A DNA stretch of 64,000 nt from Colwellia psychrerythraea 34H (GTDB lineage: Bacteria; Pseudomonadota; Gammaproteobacteria; Enterobacterales; Alteromonadaceae). Both the position numbers and the translations under genes were made by a program. The stretch covers positions 1,364,001 through 1,428,000 of the forward strand of contig NC_003910.7 in assembly GCF_000012325.1 (NCBI RefSeq), read 5' to 3'. Below the pieces are notes generated by a model. It had not been told where the DNA came from, did no database searches, and saw only the letters and a list, made by a program, of their open reading frames with translations. Positions 1-9,957 of the stretch are shown piece by piece. Each line of letters opens with the position of its first letter. The stretch's first letter is position 1.

Positions 1-1192
1 CGCCAGAAAAGTACTCTAAACCAATAGATACAGTAACTTTTATCAAATCACCTTCATAAATGGTTTCAAGGTTTTCAATGTTTTTTCTGATTTTCTCAGC
101 GACAACCATGGCGGTTACTTTTGGTATTTCTGGCAAGAGTACCAAAAACTCTTCTCCACCCCATCGGCAAATAGTATCTACTTCCCTAATGCTGTTGGTC
201 ACAGCTTTTGAAAAGGCGATTAAAGCAGCGTCTCCACAGGCATGTCCATACCTATCGTTGATTGACTTAAAATGGTCAATATCTAACATTAACAGCGAGA
301 AACCTCGTTTGAATCTTCTAGAACGAGTAATTTCTGAATGGAGTAATTCGGTAAAATATCGGCGGTTGTACAGTTCCGTTAAAGGATCTCTTCTTGAGGA
401 TAAGATTAACTCTTCTAGTAATTGATTTTTTTCAGAAATGTCTCTGATAACCGCAGTAAATTCAACATTATCAGCAATACGAATTTTTGATATGGTCACT
501 TCAATGGCAAATTCACTGCCGTCTTTTCTAAGGCCTTGCACGGCTGCTCTAGTTTGCATGGGTCTAGAATCTACTTGTGATCTTTTGAACCCTTCGACAT
601 AACCATGATGTTTAGCTTGGTATTTTTCAGGTAATAACTTGGTGAGTGGCTGACCCATTATTTCTTGTTCACTGTAGCCAAACATTGATTGGGCAGCTTC
701 GTTAAAAAGCTTCACATTTTGCTGTTCATCAATGGTAATTATACCGTCATAAGCGTTATTAACTACCGCTTCGAATCGTTTCATTGAGAGGTTTAGCTGT
801 TTTTCTAAGACCTTTTTTTCAGTGATTTCAACACAGGTTTGAATGATTCGAAATTTTTCATCAGCTGAGTTTACGATAGGAGATACTATTGAACGCCAGC
901 ATCTTTCTTGGCCTTTATAGTCAAGCACAATCTCAGTTTCCAAAGCAATGCGTTCATTTTTACAATGAATGAATGCTTCTTTTAATGGGTTGTGAATGTA
1001 TCTTGGGAAGATTGTTGTCAGTGGCTGACCAAGTGCTTTTGCGCTTGAATATCCCATAAGATCCTCATAGCGACTATTGCAACTGACCAGTTCAAAAGCT
1101 ACCGACTGAGGGTCGAACTCAAATACAGCAAAACTAGCGCCAATAGCCTCAATTGAGCTGATAAGCGTGTCGTGATCACTAAGAAAAAACAT
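1..1192 (-). CDS. PAS-PAS-GGDEF diguanylate cyclase, 3' end cut by the window edge
   Basis: Reading the minus strand from an ATG at 1192 gives an open frame of 397 codons that runs off the left edge. Two PAS-like sensor domains (about residues 10-125 and 130-260; the second has the typical IITIDEQQNVKLFNEAA core) precede a GGDEF domain. The active-site motif is GGEEF at residues 345-349 (bases 146-160), so the protein should make cyclic di-GMP from two GTP. An RxxD inhibitory site (REVD, residues 336-339) lies exactly five residues upstream of GGEEF, as in product-inhibited enzymes. No signal peptide or membrane segment is visible, so it is probably a cytoplasmic sensor. The ligand cannot be told from sequence. 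The C-terminus is missing, so an additional downstream domain cannot be excluded. Confidence 0.93.
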   Translation of the reverse strand, partial: MFFLSDHDTLISSIEAIGASFAVFEFDPQSVAFELVSCNSRYEDLMGYSSAKALGQPLTTIFPRYIHNPLKEAFIHCKNERIALETEIVLDYKGQERCWRSIVSPIVNSADEKFRIIQTCVEITEKKVLEKQLNLSMKRFEAVVNNAYDGIITIDEQQNVKLFNEAAQSMFGYSEQEIMGQPLTKLLPEKYQAKHHGYVEGFKRSQVDSRPMQTRAAVQGLRKDGSEFAIEVTISKIRIADNVEFTAVIRDISEKNQLLEELILSSRRDPLTELYNRRYFTELLHSEITRSRRFKRGFSLLMLDIDHFKSINDRYGHACGDAALIAFSKAVTNSIREVDTICRWGGEEFLVLLPEIPKVTAMVVAEKIRKNIENLETIYEGDLIKVTVSIGLEYFSG

Positions 1193-1618
1193 GTGGTTCT
1201 CCGTTACCGAGGATTTATATATTGCTCTGAAACTTTTAATCGTATTGTTGATGGCTAAATTGAATTTTTAGAAAAAGAAAATAATTTAGGCAAAGATAGT
1301 GAATAAGACACAGAAAGTTGCTTTTAAATTTCGGTGCACTATATATATTTTTATTTATTATTTCAATCTCTTATATTGCTTAACAAAGAGAGGTGTTCTG
1401 CCGAGTCATTCATTGTCAGGGGGGAATTGCGCTAATCTGTTAACTAAACATGTGCCTTAATTCAGTGAAATATTTTGACTAACAAGCAATAAATAATACT
1501 TTGAAATAGAGATGATCAAATATCACGGTTGCTTATGTTAGCAATATAGTTTTTTATCTGTTTATTGTTTGTCATTCTTTTTATTATTAAAGCATCTTGA
1601 TGTTATTGGAAATAAAAA
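1193..1618. other. Intergenic region between divergent genes
   Basis: This AT-rich gap lies between the start of the diguanylate cyclase (minus) and the carboxymuconolactone-decarboxylase-like gene (plus) and must carry both promoters. A TGATCA...TATGTT arrangement near 1514-1540 is only a weak promoter candidate. I see no RNA gene or repeat. Confidence 0.5.
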
Positions 1619-2008
1619 ATGAGCAGTGAAAAACAAAACGAGAATTATAAAAATGGTGAGCAAGTTCGTCGTGAAGTAATGGGAGATGAATTTGTTGATC
1701 GTGCTTTAAATAATGCCACTGAATTTGACCAACCTTTACAAGATTTAGTCATGGAAAATGCGTGGGGAAGTACTTGGAATAGAAATGACTTACCAAAAGA
1801 TACCCGAAGTTTAGTGACTATCTCTATGTTAATCGCCCTAAAAGCACCGAATGAATTAAAAGGTCATGTTCGTGGTGCATTACGTAATGGGGTAACTAAA
1901 GAAGAGATTAGAGCGGTGATTATGCATGCGAGTGTTTATTGTGGATTTCCTGCCGCTATTGAAGCAATGAGAGCGGCTAAAGAAATTATTGATACTTGGG
2001 AAGGGTGA
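1619..2008 (+). CDS. Carboxymuconolactone decarboxylase (CMD) family protein
   Basis: This is a 129-residue protein of the PcaC/CMD alpha-helical family. The core runs from about residue 45 to 120 and includes DTRSLVTISMLIAL, GHVRGALRNGVTKEEIRAVI and the histidine/cysteine-containing segment HASVYCGFPAAIEAM, all typical of 4-carboxymuconolactone decarboxylase relatives. PcaC opens the protocatechuate ring-cleavage product, but no other beta-ketoadipate gene is nearby, so the true substrate is unknown. Only one clear cysteine is present in the core, so a peroxiredoxin-like AhpD role (CxxC) is unlikely. The gene stands alone, with the ATG preceded by an A-rich stretch and no strong Shine-Dalgarno. 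Confidence 0.85.
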   Translation: MSSEKQNENYKNGEQVRREVMGDEFVDRALNNATEFDQPLQDLVMENAWGSTWNRNDLPKDTRSLVTISMLIALKAPNELKGHVRGALRNGVTKEEIRAVIMHASVYCGFPAAIEAMRAAKEIIDTWEG

Positions 2009-2478
2009 GTGAATTTAGATTATTCGATGCTACAGCTCCAATGGTAGAACTGCCACTTTCATGGATGAATATCGGCAGGTTTTGACGGTAAACTAAAACT
2101 GAAGATAACTGTTCATCCCCGTCACCTTTCAAAGTGCATGATTTAAGTGGAAGTTAAAAGTGATTTAGGCAGGGCATTTATTTTAAACAATGGTTATTCC
2201 CTTGTTCAAATGAATAACGCCGCTTAAATCGCTTTTAACCCCATCGAAGAAGCGCTTGAGCAACACCACTACATCGTTGCACCTCTTTATAAGGACGCTA
2301 CATTGATGGTGTTATTAGAGAATGCAGGAGCATATTCTCTTGAATAACCATTACTACAAAGTCCCGCCTTGTATTGAAATTGCTCAAGTACTCTTAAACA
2401 AGCATCTTGCATGGTAACGGGTATAAATTGAGCTGATACTCAGGTGAATACTAATCACATCCATGTGATTAACCAAGT
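2009..2478. other. Intergenic region with decayed repeat
   Basis: No gene is visible here. The middle of this gap (about 2160-2400) is recognisable as decayed copies of the ATACCAA-ended repeat and is listed separately. Stops occur in all frames. Confidence 0.6.
2160..2400. repeat. Two decayed, head-to-head copies of the ATACCAA-ended repeat
   Basis: Bases 2160-2245 align with the repeat interior found at 15810-15930 and, reversed, at 53330-53420 (shared landmarks: GGCA..GCATT, AATGGTTATTCCCTT and AATAACGC). Bases 2275-2390 match the same interior in the opposite orientation (landmarks: AAGGACGCT, TTATTAGAGAATGCAGGAGC and GAATAACCATT). The recognisable outer ends are missing. The arrangement suggests two insertions or one inverted duplication, followed by decay. 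The match was made by eye. Confidence 0.65.
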
Positions 2479-3138
2479 CTATTTTTTGTTGGTTATACGA
2501 ATTGAAGCTTTATTAATTTTAACCGCTTCCATGGTTCTTCCATTGCGAGTACCTAAAGCTTCAATTTTAGCTAAGCTGTTTTCTGGATCTGCGACTACTT
2601 TACCAAAAACGGTATGTTTACCATCTAAAAAGGGGGTTGGGATAAAAGTTAAGAAAAATTGGCTGCCATCAGTGCCGGGACCAGCATTTGCCATACTTAA
2701 CGTTCCCGCCTCGCTATGACCTATTTCACCTTCAAATTCTCCATCATACTTATAACCAGGATTGCCTGCACCTGTTCCTGTAGGGTCACCGCCTTGTGCC
2801 ATAAAGCCAGGAATAACACGATGAAAAATCAAGTCATCATAGAAACCCAGTTTAGTTAAGTAAATAGTGCTAGAAACATGCATAGGTGCTGAATCGGCCA
2901 ACAGCTTAATGGTGATATTACCTTGGTTTGTTTGCAGCTCCCAAAAATAATCTTTACCGGGGGCAAAAGTAAGTAATGGCGGCTGACTTAACTTGGTCTT
3001 CCAAGCTGGATCTGTTTTATCAATTGCTTGCTTAGTAATAAACTTATTTGTTTTTTTTACTACATCATCACTGCCACAACATGCGGTTAGTGTCATTGTT
3101 AAAAAAAGGCTAGCGATGATCTTTTTCATAGCATTCAT
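2479..3138 (-). CDS. Cyclophilin-type peptidyl-prolyl cis-trans isomerase, lipoprotein
   Basis: This 219-residue protein has a lipoprotein signal (hydrophobic stretch then LTAC, cleavage before Cys at about residue 20), so it should be anchored to a membrane on the periplasmic side. Residues about 65-215 form a cyclophilin domain with the family motifs [19 protein letters not shown] (catalytic Arg and Gln region) and [11 protein letters not shown]. It catalyses proline isomerisation during folding of exported proteins. The sequence is closest in style to small single-domain bacterial PpiA/B enzymes with an added lipid anchor. An in-frame ATG at 3129 is an alternative start. The gene stands alone. 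Confidence 0.93.
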   Translation of the reverse strand: MNAMKKIIASLFLTMTLTACCGSDDVVKKTNKFITKQAIDKTDPAWKTKLSQPPLLTFAPGKDYFWELQTNQGNITIKLLADSAPMHVSSTIYLTKLGFYDDLIFHRVIPGFMAQGGDPTGTGAGNPGYKYDGEFEGEIGHSEAGTLSMANAGPGTDGSQFFLTFIPTPFLDGKHTVFGKVVADPENSLAKIEALGTRNGRTMEAVKINKASIRITNKK

Positions 3139-3344
3139 ATAAAATATCTTATTTTTTTAATTCAATTTGTTGAATGTTATCAGCTCTTATCGATGAAATC
3201 TCAAGTATCAGATAACAATCTCTAGTGGTAAATAAGAAAAGTCACCTATACAGAGTGAGACTATTACACCGCTTATTATGCCGTTAATAGAGATGGCATA
3301 ATAGGCGTATAGCTCGAAGTAATTGTCAGATAAGTTATCAAAAA

Positions 3345-3800
3345 TTATTTATTTTTAACGGGACGACTTTTATAAAGGACTAAAGCCGTGATTAAAAAGG
3401 CTAAGAAAAATAAACCTAATGTGGCACTTGTTTGATCTGACAATACATCATCAGGACGAAGAATTACGCGGCCATTGTCTTCTATTTGATAAACTTGATG
3501 GAATTTACCATTCACTTGCACCGATTGTAAGGTGATTTCTTTACCTAAAAGTACGGGTGATTTTTTTTCATCACAATATTCGGTTCTAAATTTAACCGAT
3601 AAATTATAAGTAAGATCAGAGTCAGCAATGCTTAATGAAGCAGCGCCTTTTGGCGGGCAATGTAATTGAAATATAGTGCCTTTAACTGTTTGAATATCTG
3701 TTAATTCAGCGTACGATTTTGAGTGTTGAGAACTTTTTATACCGAGAAATAAAAAGAAGGCGGCCAAGGTTAACAATAATATTTTTGCTGTTTTATTCAT
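3345..3800 (-). CDS. Small bitopic membrane protein of unknown function
   Basis: This 151-residue protein is not recognised. It has an N-terminal hydrophobic segment (about residues 7-22, ILLLTLAAFFLFLGI) and a second one near the C-terminus (about 126-143, LGLFFLAFLITALVLY) followed by a basic tail. Between them lie about 95 residues, probably extracytoplasmic and beta-rich, with two cysteines (about positions 48 and 77) that could form a disulfide. It resembles small inner-membrane proteins with a DUF3592-like layout, but I cannot assign a family. The upstream Shine-Dalgarno is weak. It is separated from the PPIase gene by about 200 bp. Confidence 0.7.
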   Translation of the reverse strand: MNKTAKILLLTLAAFFLFLGIKSSQHSKSYAELTDIQTVKGTIFQLHCPPKGAASLSIADSDLTYNLSVKFRTEYCDEKKSPVLLGKEITLQSVQVNGKFHQVYQIEDNGRVILRPDDVLSDQTSATLGLFFLAFLITALVLYKSRPVKNK

Positions 3801-4593
3801 AAAATTTCACACTTGATTGTCTCAGTTGAAAGACAAAATAATTTACTAAAATGGTGTGATGAAGTTGAACACAGCAGTAGCTTATATGTCTTGATTTATA
3901 TCAGTAATAGATTCTTTTTATACGATTCAATTGATATGTCTTCTTTTAACACAAAGACTCACATCGAAATTTAACGTTTCATTTAGCTCATTGGTTGCCA
4001 TAACCATTGAAAAGAGGAGTAATGGTTGCTCATTCTTTTCTGCCAATGCATAAACATTTAAACGCATAAAATGAACATGGCACAACAGATTCTGATGAGC
4101 GTAGTCAAACCATTCTCCTAAATAGATTTATCATGTGGAAATAAATGAATAGCAAGAATGTTTTTATCTTAAATTATAACATTAACAGCTACTTAATACG
4201 TAGTTGAAATATAACATCTGTCTCCAATAATTTTATATCTTACTCTTCATATTGATACTGAAACTAAGAAAGTACTCTAGCGTTCCCCCAGTTGATTACT
4301 CAACAGCGTATCGTAGCTAATTTTAGCTAAATTAGTTATTGCTGTACTTTTAAAGCTTAGCGACTTAATGAATATAGTTCGTGTACGAATTTAAAATTGT
4401 ATATATATTTTATGACTTTTTGTCTGATTTTGGCTAACAAGTCTAAATTTTCATTAACTAATCGCAATTAATATCAATTTAGCACTGATTAGTACGAATT
4501 TAGTACTAACTAAATAGTGGGTTGATCATTTCTGTTCAAACTATTACAATTATAATTAATTGAACGTTCAATTAAAATAATTTTGAGAAGTTT
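3801..4593. other. Long intergenic region upstream of betI
   Basis: Nearly 800 bases without a supported gene. The last 110 bases hold an inverted repeat TTAGTAC-N7-GTACTAA (4489-4509) and the perfect BetI-type palindrome listed separately. Bases 3960-4150 vaguely recall the decayed ATACCAA repeat, but I could not align them well. Promoters for the divergent membrane-protein gene and betI must lie here. Confidence 0.5.
4556..4575. promoter_or_regulatory. Probable BetI operator (perfect 20-bp palindrome)
   Basis: TTAATTGAAC|GTTCAATTAA is a perfect 20-bp palindrome ending 18 bases before the betI GTG start. TetR-family repressors such as BetI bind palindromes next to their own gene, and the ATTGAACGTTCAAT core resembles what is known of BetI sites. 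It would let choline control the whole bet operon. Binding is inferred. Confidence 0.75.
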
Positions 4594-5199
4594 GTGCCAA
4601 AAGTTGGAATGAAACCCGTACGTAAACAACAATTAATCAACGCTACTTTAGAATCGGTGGCGCAATACGGTTTACAAAACACCACGATTATTACCATTAG
4701 TAGAATTGCTGGCTTATCGTCAGGGATCATTAGTCATTATTTTGGTGGTAAGCAGGAATTGGTTGAAGCAACAGTTAAACATTTGCTGGATCAATTGAAA
4801 TCAGCACTGCTTGATCGTATCGGTCAGCAGAGTCTAAGTGCGACCGAACGACTTAGAATGATCATTGAGGCAAACTTTACCCAATTACAACGTTCAGCGC
4901 CGGCAACAAAAACCTGGCTTAGCTTCTGGGCGCAGTCAATGCATCAGCCTGGATTGGCTCGCCTGCAACATATCAACAGCAAGCGCTTATACAGCAACCT
5001 ACTTTTTTCTTTTCGTCAGTTATTAACTGATGACCTCGCAGTTATAGCCTCTAAACAGACCGCTGCGATGATTGATGGTTTTTGGTTGCGAAGCGCTTTA
5101 AGTCCTAGGCCTGAAGAAGAATTTAAACAGGCCGAACAATTATGTAAAAAGTTTATAGACGATCTGCTTAAGCAGTACGGAGATATCAATTGTCGTTAG
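4594..5199 (+). CDS. betI: BetI, choline-responsive TetR-family repressor
   Basis: This 201-residue protein starts at GTG (4594), preceded by GAGAAG. The opening [19 protein letters not shown] and the helix-turn-helix with [17 protein letters not shown] (about residues 28-68) match the enterobacterial BetI pattern closely, as does the [10 protein letters not shown] segment in the ligand domain. BetI represses the betaine-synthesis operon and is released by choline. The gene overlaps betB by 10 bases, so the two are translationally coupled. The palindrome at 4556-4575 is the likely operator. Confidence 0.95.
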   Translation: MPKVGMKPVRKQQLINATLESVAQYGLQNTTIITISRIAGLSSGIISHYFGGKQELVEATVKHLLDQLKSALLDRIGQQSLSATERLRMIIEANFTQLQRSAPATKTWLSFWAQSMHQPGLARLQHINSKRLYSNLLFSFRQLLTDDLAVIASKQTAAMIDGFWLRSALSPRPEEEFKQAEQLCKKFIDDLLKQYGDINCR

Positions 5200-6653
5200 T
5201 ACGTTATAGAAATTTTGTCGATGGTGCCTACATGGCAAACGACAGTGGTGAAACATTCGATGTGATTAACCCAGCTACGGGAAAAGTAATTTATCAAGTT
5301 GAAGTCGCCGATGGAAAAATTAAACAAGAAGCAATAACTAGTGCTCAGAGTGGTTTTGCTACTTGGTCAGCAATGAGCGCTATACAGCGCAGTCGAATTC
5401 TACTCAAAGCGGTAGCTTTGTTACGCGAGCGTAATGATGAACTGGCAGAGATTGAAGTACTTGATACCGGTAAACCATGGCAAGAAGCTTCAGTTGTTGA
5501 TGTTGAGTCAGGTGCTGATTCTATCGAGTTTTTTGCGGGCTTGGCTCCTGGAATTGAAGGTAATCAGCAGCAAGTCGATGGTGATTTTTATTACACTCGT
5601 CGTGAAGCATTAGGTATTTGCGCCGGTATTGGTGCGTGGAATTACCCATTACAGATAGCTTGTTGGAAAGCCGCACCTGCATTGGCGTGTGGTAACTCGA
5701 TGATTTTTAAACCATCAGAAGAAACACCATTAGGCGCATTAAAACTCGCTGAGATTTTCACTGAAGCAGGCATTCCAGATGGCGTATTTAATGTTGTTCA
5801 AGGTGCTGGTGAAGTGGGTTCTTGGTTAAGTCATCACCCAGATATCGCTAAAGTTTCTTTTACTGGTGAAGTTGGTACTGGCAAGAAAGTCATGGCAGGT
5901 GCTGCCACGACGCTTAAAGATGTCACTATGGAACTTGGTGGAAAATCACCATTGATTATTTTTGATGATGCAGATATCGACAATGCTGTTTCTGCTGCCA
6001 TGTTAGGTAATTTTTATACGCAAGGTGAAGTTTGCACCAATGGTACGCGCGTATTCGTACAAGAATCAGCATACCCGAAATTTATTGAGAAATTACTGCA
6101 ACGTACTCGCCAAAACATTATCGTTGGAGATCCAATGGATCCCGAGACAAATTTTGGTGCTCTCATCTCGAAAAAGCATTTTGATTTGGTATCAGATTAT
6201 ATCAAAGTCGGTATTAAAGAAGGCGCTACGCTACTTCATGGCGGCACATCACTGCAGCCAGACAATGCACCCAATGGCTATTTTATTGCGCCAACTATTT
6301 TTACCGATTGTACTGATGGCATGACAATTTGCCGAGAAGAGATTTTTGGGCCAGTAATGTCAGTATTAATATTTATTGATGAAGATGAAGTGGTTGCTAG
6401 AGCCAATGCTACTGATTATGGGCTGGCAGCGGCGGTATTCACACAAGATATTAATTGTGCTCACCGTGTTATCCATAAAATGGAAGCTGGAATTTGCTGG
6501 ATAAACAGCTTTGGTGCATCACCTGCGCAAATGCCTGTAGGTGGTTATAAACAGTCAGGTATAGGACGTGAAAATGGTCTGGTTACACTAAACCATTACA
6601 CTCAAATTAAATCCGTTTATGTTGGTCTTCAGCCACTTGATAGTCCTTTTTAA
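5190..6653 (+). CDS. betB: BetB, betaine-aldehyde dehydrogenase
   Basis: This 487-residue NAD(P)-dependent aldehyde dehydrogenase oxidises betaine aldehyde to glycine betaine, the second step of choline-derived osmoprotectant synthesis. The catalytic pair is E248 (MELGGKSP) and C282 ([11 protein letters not shown]). The C-terminal [16 protein letters not shown] segment is typical of BetB. The length matches the family (about 490). The start used is TTG at 5190, inside the end of betI. It gives an N-terminus ([14 protein letters not shown]) that aligns with BetB, whereas the next ATG at 5232 would remove conserved residues. An imperfect hairpin (AGTCCTTTT/AAAGGGACT) spans the stop codon. Confidence 0.96.
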   Translation: MSLVRYRNFVDGAYMANDSGETFDVINPATGKVIYQVEVADGKIKQEAITSAQSGFATWSAMSAIQRSRILLKAVALLRERNDELAEIEVLDTGKPWQEASVVDVESGADSIEFFAGLAPGIEGNQQQVDGDFYYTRREALGICAGIGAWNYPLQIACWKAAPALACGNSMIFKPSEETPLGALKLAEIFTEAGIPDGVFNVVQGAGEVGSWLSHHPDIAKVSFTGEVGTGKKVMAGAATTLKDVTMELGGKSPLIIFDDADIDNAVSAAMLGNFYTQGEVCTNGTRVFVQESAYPKFIEKLLQRTRQNIIVGDPMDPETNFGALISKKHFDLVSDYIKVGIKEGATLLHGGTSLQPDNAPNGYFIAPTIFTDCTDGMTICREEIFGPVMSVLIFIDEDEVVARANATDYGLAAAVFTQDINCAHRVIHKMEAGICWINSFGASPAQMPVGGYKQSGIGRENGLVTLNHYTQIKSVYVGLQPLDSPF

Positions 6654-6782
6654 AAGGGACTCGTTCGTTCGTGAGAGACACTTTCGAAACCCTAAGTCGT
6701 TTCGAAATCTGTATTGATAATAAGAAAAAAATCAATGCAAGTGTCTGATAAGTGGTAAATAAGTTACAGATAAGAGTTTTAC

Positions 6783-8465
6783 ATGAAAAGCGAAAAATTT
6801 GATTACATTATTGTTGGTGCAGGCTCTGCAGGCTGTGTACTGGCTAACCGTTTAAGTGAAGACAGTAATAATCGCGTATTGTTACTTGAAACCGGTGGTA
6901 GTGATAAAAGTATTTTTATTCAGATGCCAACCGCACTGTCAATTCCGATGAATACCAAAAAATACGCTTGGCAGTTTGAAACCCAACCTGAGCCATTTCT
7001 TGATGAACGTCGTATGCATTGCCCACGAGGCAAAGTATTAGGTGGCTCATCATCAATTAACGGCATGGTTTATGTTCGCGGACATGCTAGAGATTTTGAT
7101 GAATGGCAGCAAAGTGGTGCCCAAAACTGGGATTATGCTCATTGTTTACCATATTTTAAAAAAGCTGAAACTTGGGCATTTGATGGTAACGAATACCGTG
7201 GTAAAAGCGGACCATTAGGGGTTAATAACGGTAATGAAATGAAAAACCCGCTGTATCAAGCGTTTGTTGATGCAGGTGTTGAAGCTGGTTATTTTGCAAC
7301 GGATGATTATAACGCTGCAGCACAGGAAGGGTTTGGCCCAATGCACATGACAGTTAAGAACGGTGTGCGCTGTTCTACTGCAAATGCTTACCTTCGCCCA
7401 GCAATGGCGCGTAGTAATTTAACGGTAATCACTCATGCGTTAGTCCATAAAGTATTATTAGACGGTAAAAAAACTGTTGGCGTACGTTATGAACGCAAAG
7501 GGCAAGTTTTCGATGTGAGTGTTGAGAAAGAGGTGATTTTATCGGCGGGGCCTGTTGGTTCACCACACCTTTTACAACTCTCTGGTATCGGTGCTAAAAA
7601 AGACTTGGAAGATGCTGGTATTGAAGTGCAACATGATTTGCCCGGCGTAGGTCAAAACTTACAAGATCATTTAGAATTTTACTTCCAGTTCAAATGTAAA
7701 AAACCAATATCACTCAATGGCCAACTTGGCTTGTGGAACAAATTTTTAATTGGCAGCCGTTGGTTTTTCACCAAAAAAGGACTGGGCGCTACTAATCATT
7801 TTGAATCTTGTGGTTTTATTCGTTCTAAAGCTAATGTTGAATGGCCAGATTTACAATACCATTTTCTACCTGCAGCAATGCGTTACGATGGTAAAGAAGC
7901 CTTTGCAGGACATGGGTTTCAAGTTCATATAGGTCATAACAAACCGAAAAGTCGCGGTTCTATTAAAGCGATATCAAACGATCCTAAAGCACATCCACAA
8001 ATACGTTTTAATTATCTTGAACACGAAGAAGACCGTGAAGGTTTCCGTGCTTGTGTGCGTTTAACTCGAGAAATTATCAACCAAAGTGCGCTTGATGAGT
8101 ATCGTGGTGAAGAAATTCAGCCAGGTATCAATGTGCAAAGTGATGAAGAAATTGATGCCTTTGTTCGTCAATTTGTTGAAAGTGCTTACCATCCTTCGTG
8201 CTCATGCAAAATGGGTACAGATGAATTAGCCGTTGTAGACTCAGAAACTCGCGTACATGGTATTGAGGGATTACGCGTTGTTGACTCGTCTATTTTCCCA
8301 ACCATTCCAAATGGTAATCTTAATGCACCAACGATAATGGTTGCAGAACGTGCCGCTGATCTTATTCGAGGCCGTGAAATACTAGCGCCTTCTCAGGCTG
8401 CCGTAAAGATTGCGCCTAACTGGCAGCAACAACAGCGTGCTAACGAGCCAAAAAGAAAAATATAA
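6783..8465 (+). CDS. betA: BetA, choline dehydrogenase
   Basis: This 560-residue FAD-dependent enzyme of the GMC oxidoreductase family oxidises choline to betaine aldehyde, probably at the inner membrane. The FAD-binding GxGxxG motif ([16 protein letters not shown]) is at residues about 11-26. The GMC signatures [20 protein letters not shown] (about residues 80-99) and [15 protein letters not shown] are present. The C-terminal active site has H470 in [10 protein letters not shown] and asparagines at 510-514 in PNGNLNAPT. The length agrees with E. coli BetA (556). It lies 129 bp after betB, so it is probably co-transcribed with betI-betB. Confidence 0.96.
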   Translation: MKSEKFDYIIVGAGSAGCVLANRLSEDSNNRVLLLETGGSDKSIFIQMPTALSIPMNTKKYAWQFETQPEPFLDERRMHCPRGKVLGGSSSINGMVYVRGHARDFDEWQQSGAQNWDYAHCLPYFKKAETWAFDGNEYRGKSGPLGVNNGNEMKNPLYQAFVDAGVEAGYFATDDYNAAAQEGFGPMHMTVKNGVRCSTANAYLRPAMARSNLTVITHALVHKVLLDGKKTVGVRYERKGQVFDVSVEKEVILSAGPVGSPHLLQLSGIGAKKDLEDAGIEVQHDLPGVGQNLQDHLEFYFQFKCKKPISLNGQLGLWNKFLIGSRWFFTKKGLGATNHFESCGFIRSKANVEWPDLQYHFLPAAMRYDGKEAFAGHGFQVHIGHNKPKSRGSIKAISNDPKAHPQIRFNYLEHEEDREGFRACVRLTREIINQSALDEYRGEEIQPGINVQSDEEIDAFVRQFVESAYHPSCSCKMGTDELAVVDSETRVHGIEGLRVVDSSIFPTIPNGNLNAPTIMVAERAADLIRGREILAPSQAAVKIAPNWQQQQRANEPKRKI

Positions 8466-8580
8466 CAATAAACTAATAAAAATAAACCAATAAAAGTTTA
8501 ATCGTGAGTACTCCATCAGGCATTAATTATCGCCGTCAAGATACTAATCATGGCTGCGACAATTGACATTTGAAACCTAG

Positions 8581-8618
8581 GTAAGACTAAGTGAATAACT
8601 CTATTCGCTTAGTCTTAC
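8581..8618. other. Strong hairpin between betA and the transporter gene
   Basis: A 17-base arm starting GTAAGACTAAGTGAATA pairs with 8602-8618 around a 4-base loop, with a single wobble pair. No T-run follows on the plus strand, so it is more likely an mRNA-stability or processing element between betA and the transporter than an intrinsic terminator. Confidence 0.7.
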
Positions 8619-8703
8619 GTGGGCGATACCGAGTACTCTAACTATAAAAAGAAGAGGAGTAATACGTGTTTACATCTATTAAAACCATTATGGGGAGGTC
8701 GTT

Positions 8704-9921
8704 ATGACCGCTTGGTTATCTGCAGGGATCTTATTTACCTTTGCTGCCATTGCCTTTGTGTTATATCGCTGGGGAAATATTCGTTGTGTGGGTGTAACAC
8801 CCGTTAAAACATTTACCTTTATCGCTATTTTGTTCACATCAGGTCTTGATGTTGGACTTATCATGTTCCCGTTAACGGAATTTGCAGGTTATGCTGATTT
8901 AGTAGCAAGTCCTGAGTATAGCTTCACTAACGCTTTGTCTATTGAATTTGGCTTTTGGGCGTTTCTTATCTGGGGTTTTTACTTTCTAACTTGTTTTTAC
9001 TTCTGTGTTATTGAGCCGCGCGTGCAATTTTTTCAATTGCCGTTAATTAAGCTGATTAACAATGTTGTCATCATAGGAACCTGTGCTTTTACTGCGTATT
9101 TATTGCTAACTAACTTGCCGTGGTATGTACCTGAACTTGGCGATGGTGAATCAATTATTGGTAGTTTCTATCTGATTGTTTTCTTAGTTATCGCTGCAGC
9201 TGTCTATTCTAGTACCAGCATACGTTATGTACGTTTGCTAAGCCTCGCGACTACTTGGCTATTTATTGGCTTGATTGCTCTTATGTGGGGTGGTGCTTTT
9301 CTTTCAGAAGGTTCAAGTATCGGTGAATTTGCCAGTACGATTGCCTTACTTGGCGGCTACTTTGGCAATATTCACGAATTCGTTCTGCCATTAAATGATT
9401 ATCATGAGTTCTACCTTTACTGGTGGTTTGCATGGAGCATTATGATTGGTCAGTTTACTGCCCGTTTTGTTGGTGGTTTACGTACTTATCAAGTGTTGGG
9501 CGCTATGTTGATATTCCCATCTATTCCAATCGCGATATGGTTCACTGTGTTGTATTACTACAGTGCTAACGGTCTTGAAACCGCTGGTTTCTACAACATT
9601 ATGATGGCAATTGTCGGCGTTACTTTTGTGATCAACTCTCTCGATTCATTGATTCGTTTATATACCGATAATTTGAATTTGAGTGTCAACCGCGTGGGCA
9701 AAGTTAAATACTTTTTGGGCAATATCATTGTGCTGAGCTTACTTACGTTGTTATTCAAGTTGGATTTCTTACAAATCCAATGGGTTGGCGCCGTAGTTAT
9801 TGGACTGTTCTTCACTTGTTTTGGTTATATTTTATTGACCAAATTTAAAGTGGTCAGCGAGATAGAGTGTTCACCGAAAGAAAATAAAATCGATTTTAAT
9901 AAAATTGAACTAATAAATTAG
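8704..9921 (+). CDS. Compact BCCT-like transporter
   Basis: This 405-residue, very hydrophobic protein has about ten predicted membrane segments. FTSGLDVGLIMFPLTEF (about residues 40-56) corresponds to the glycine-rich helix of betaine/choline/carnitine transporters (GxGxGLxFxGVxEP), and YLYWWFAWSIMIGQFTARF (about 238-256) to their Trp-box and signature segment (WAWWISWSPFVGxFIARISRG). Usual BCCT members have 500 or more residues and 12 helices. This one is shorter and divergent. A strong ribosome site (GGGGAGG, about 8693) precedes the ATG. Placed 240 bp after betA, it most simply supplies choline or betaine. The substrate and transport mode are inferred. Confidence 0.75.
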   Translation: MTAWLSAGILFTFAAIAFVLYRWGNIRCVGVTPVKTFTFIAILFTSGLDVGLIMFPLTEFAGYADLVASPEYSFTNALSIEFGFWAFLIWGFYFLTCFYFCVIEPRVQFFQLPLIKLINNVVIIGTCAFTAYLLLTNLPWYVPELGDGESIIGSFYLIVFLVIAAAVYSSTSIRYVRLLSLATTWLFIGLIALMWGGAFLSEGSSIGEFASTIALLGGYFGNIHEFVLPLNDYHEFYLYWWFAWSIMIGQFTARFVGGLRTYQVLGAMLIFPSIPIAIWFTVLYYYSANGLETAGFYNIMMAIVGVTFVINSLDSLIRLYTDNLNLSVNRVGKVKYFLGNIIVLSLLTLLFKLDFLQIQWVGAVVIGLFFTCFGYILLTKFKVVSEIECSPKENKIDFNKIELIN

Positions 9922-9957
9922 TTTCAGATATCAAAAAATTTAATGAGAAAAATAATA

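Noticed and set aside
60..425. 121-codon plus-strand frame
   Set aside because: It is the antisense shadow of the GGDEF domain, which shows clear family motifs on the other strand.
1514..1540. TGATCA...TATGTT as a ChrR-type sigma promoter of the CMD gene
   Set aside because: The spacer is short (about 15), the -35 lacks the final C, and nothing links this gene to the regulon.
8619..8807. 62-codon frame overlapping the start of the BCCT-like gene
   Set aside because: It runs 104 bases into the transporter gene in another frame and has no ribosome site, whereas the transporter has a strong one.
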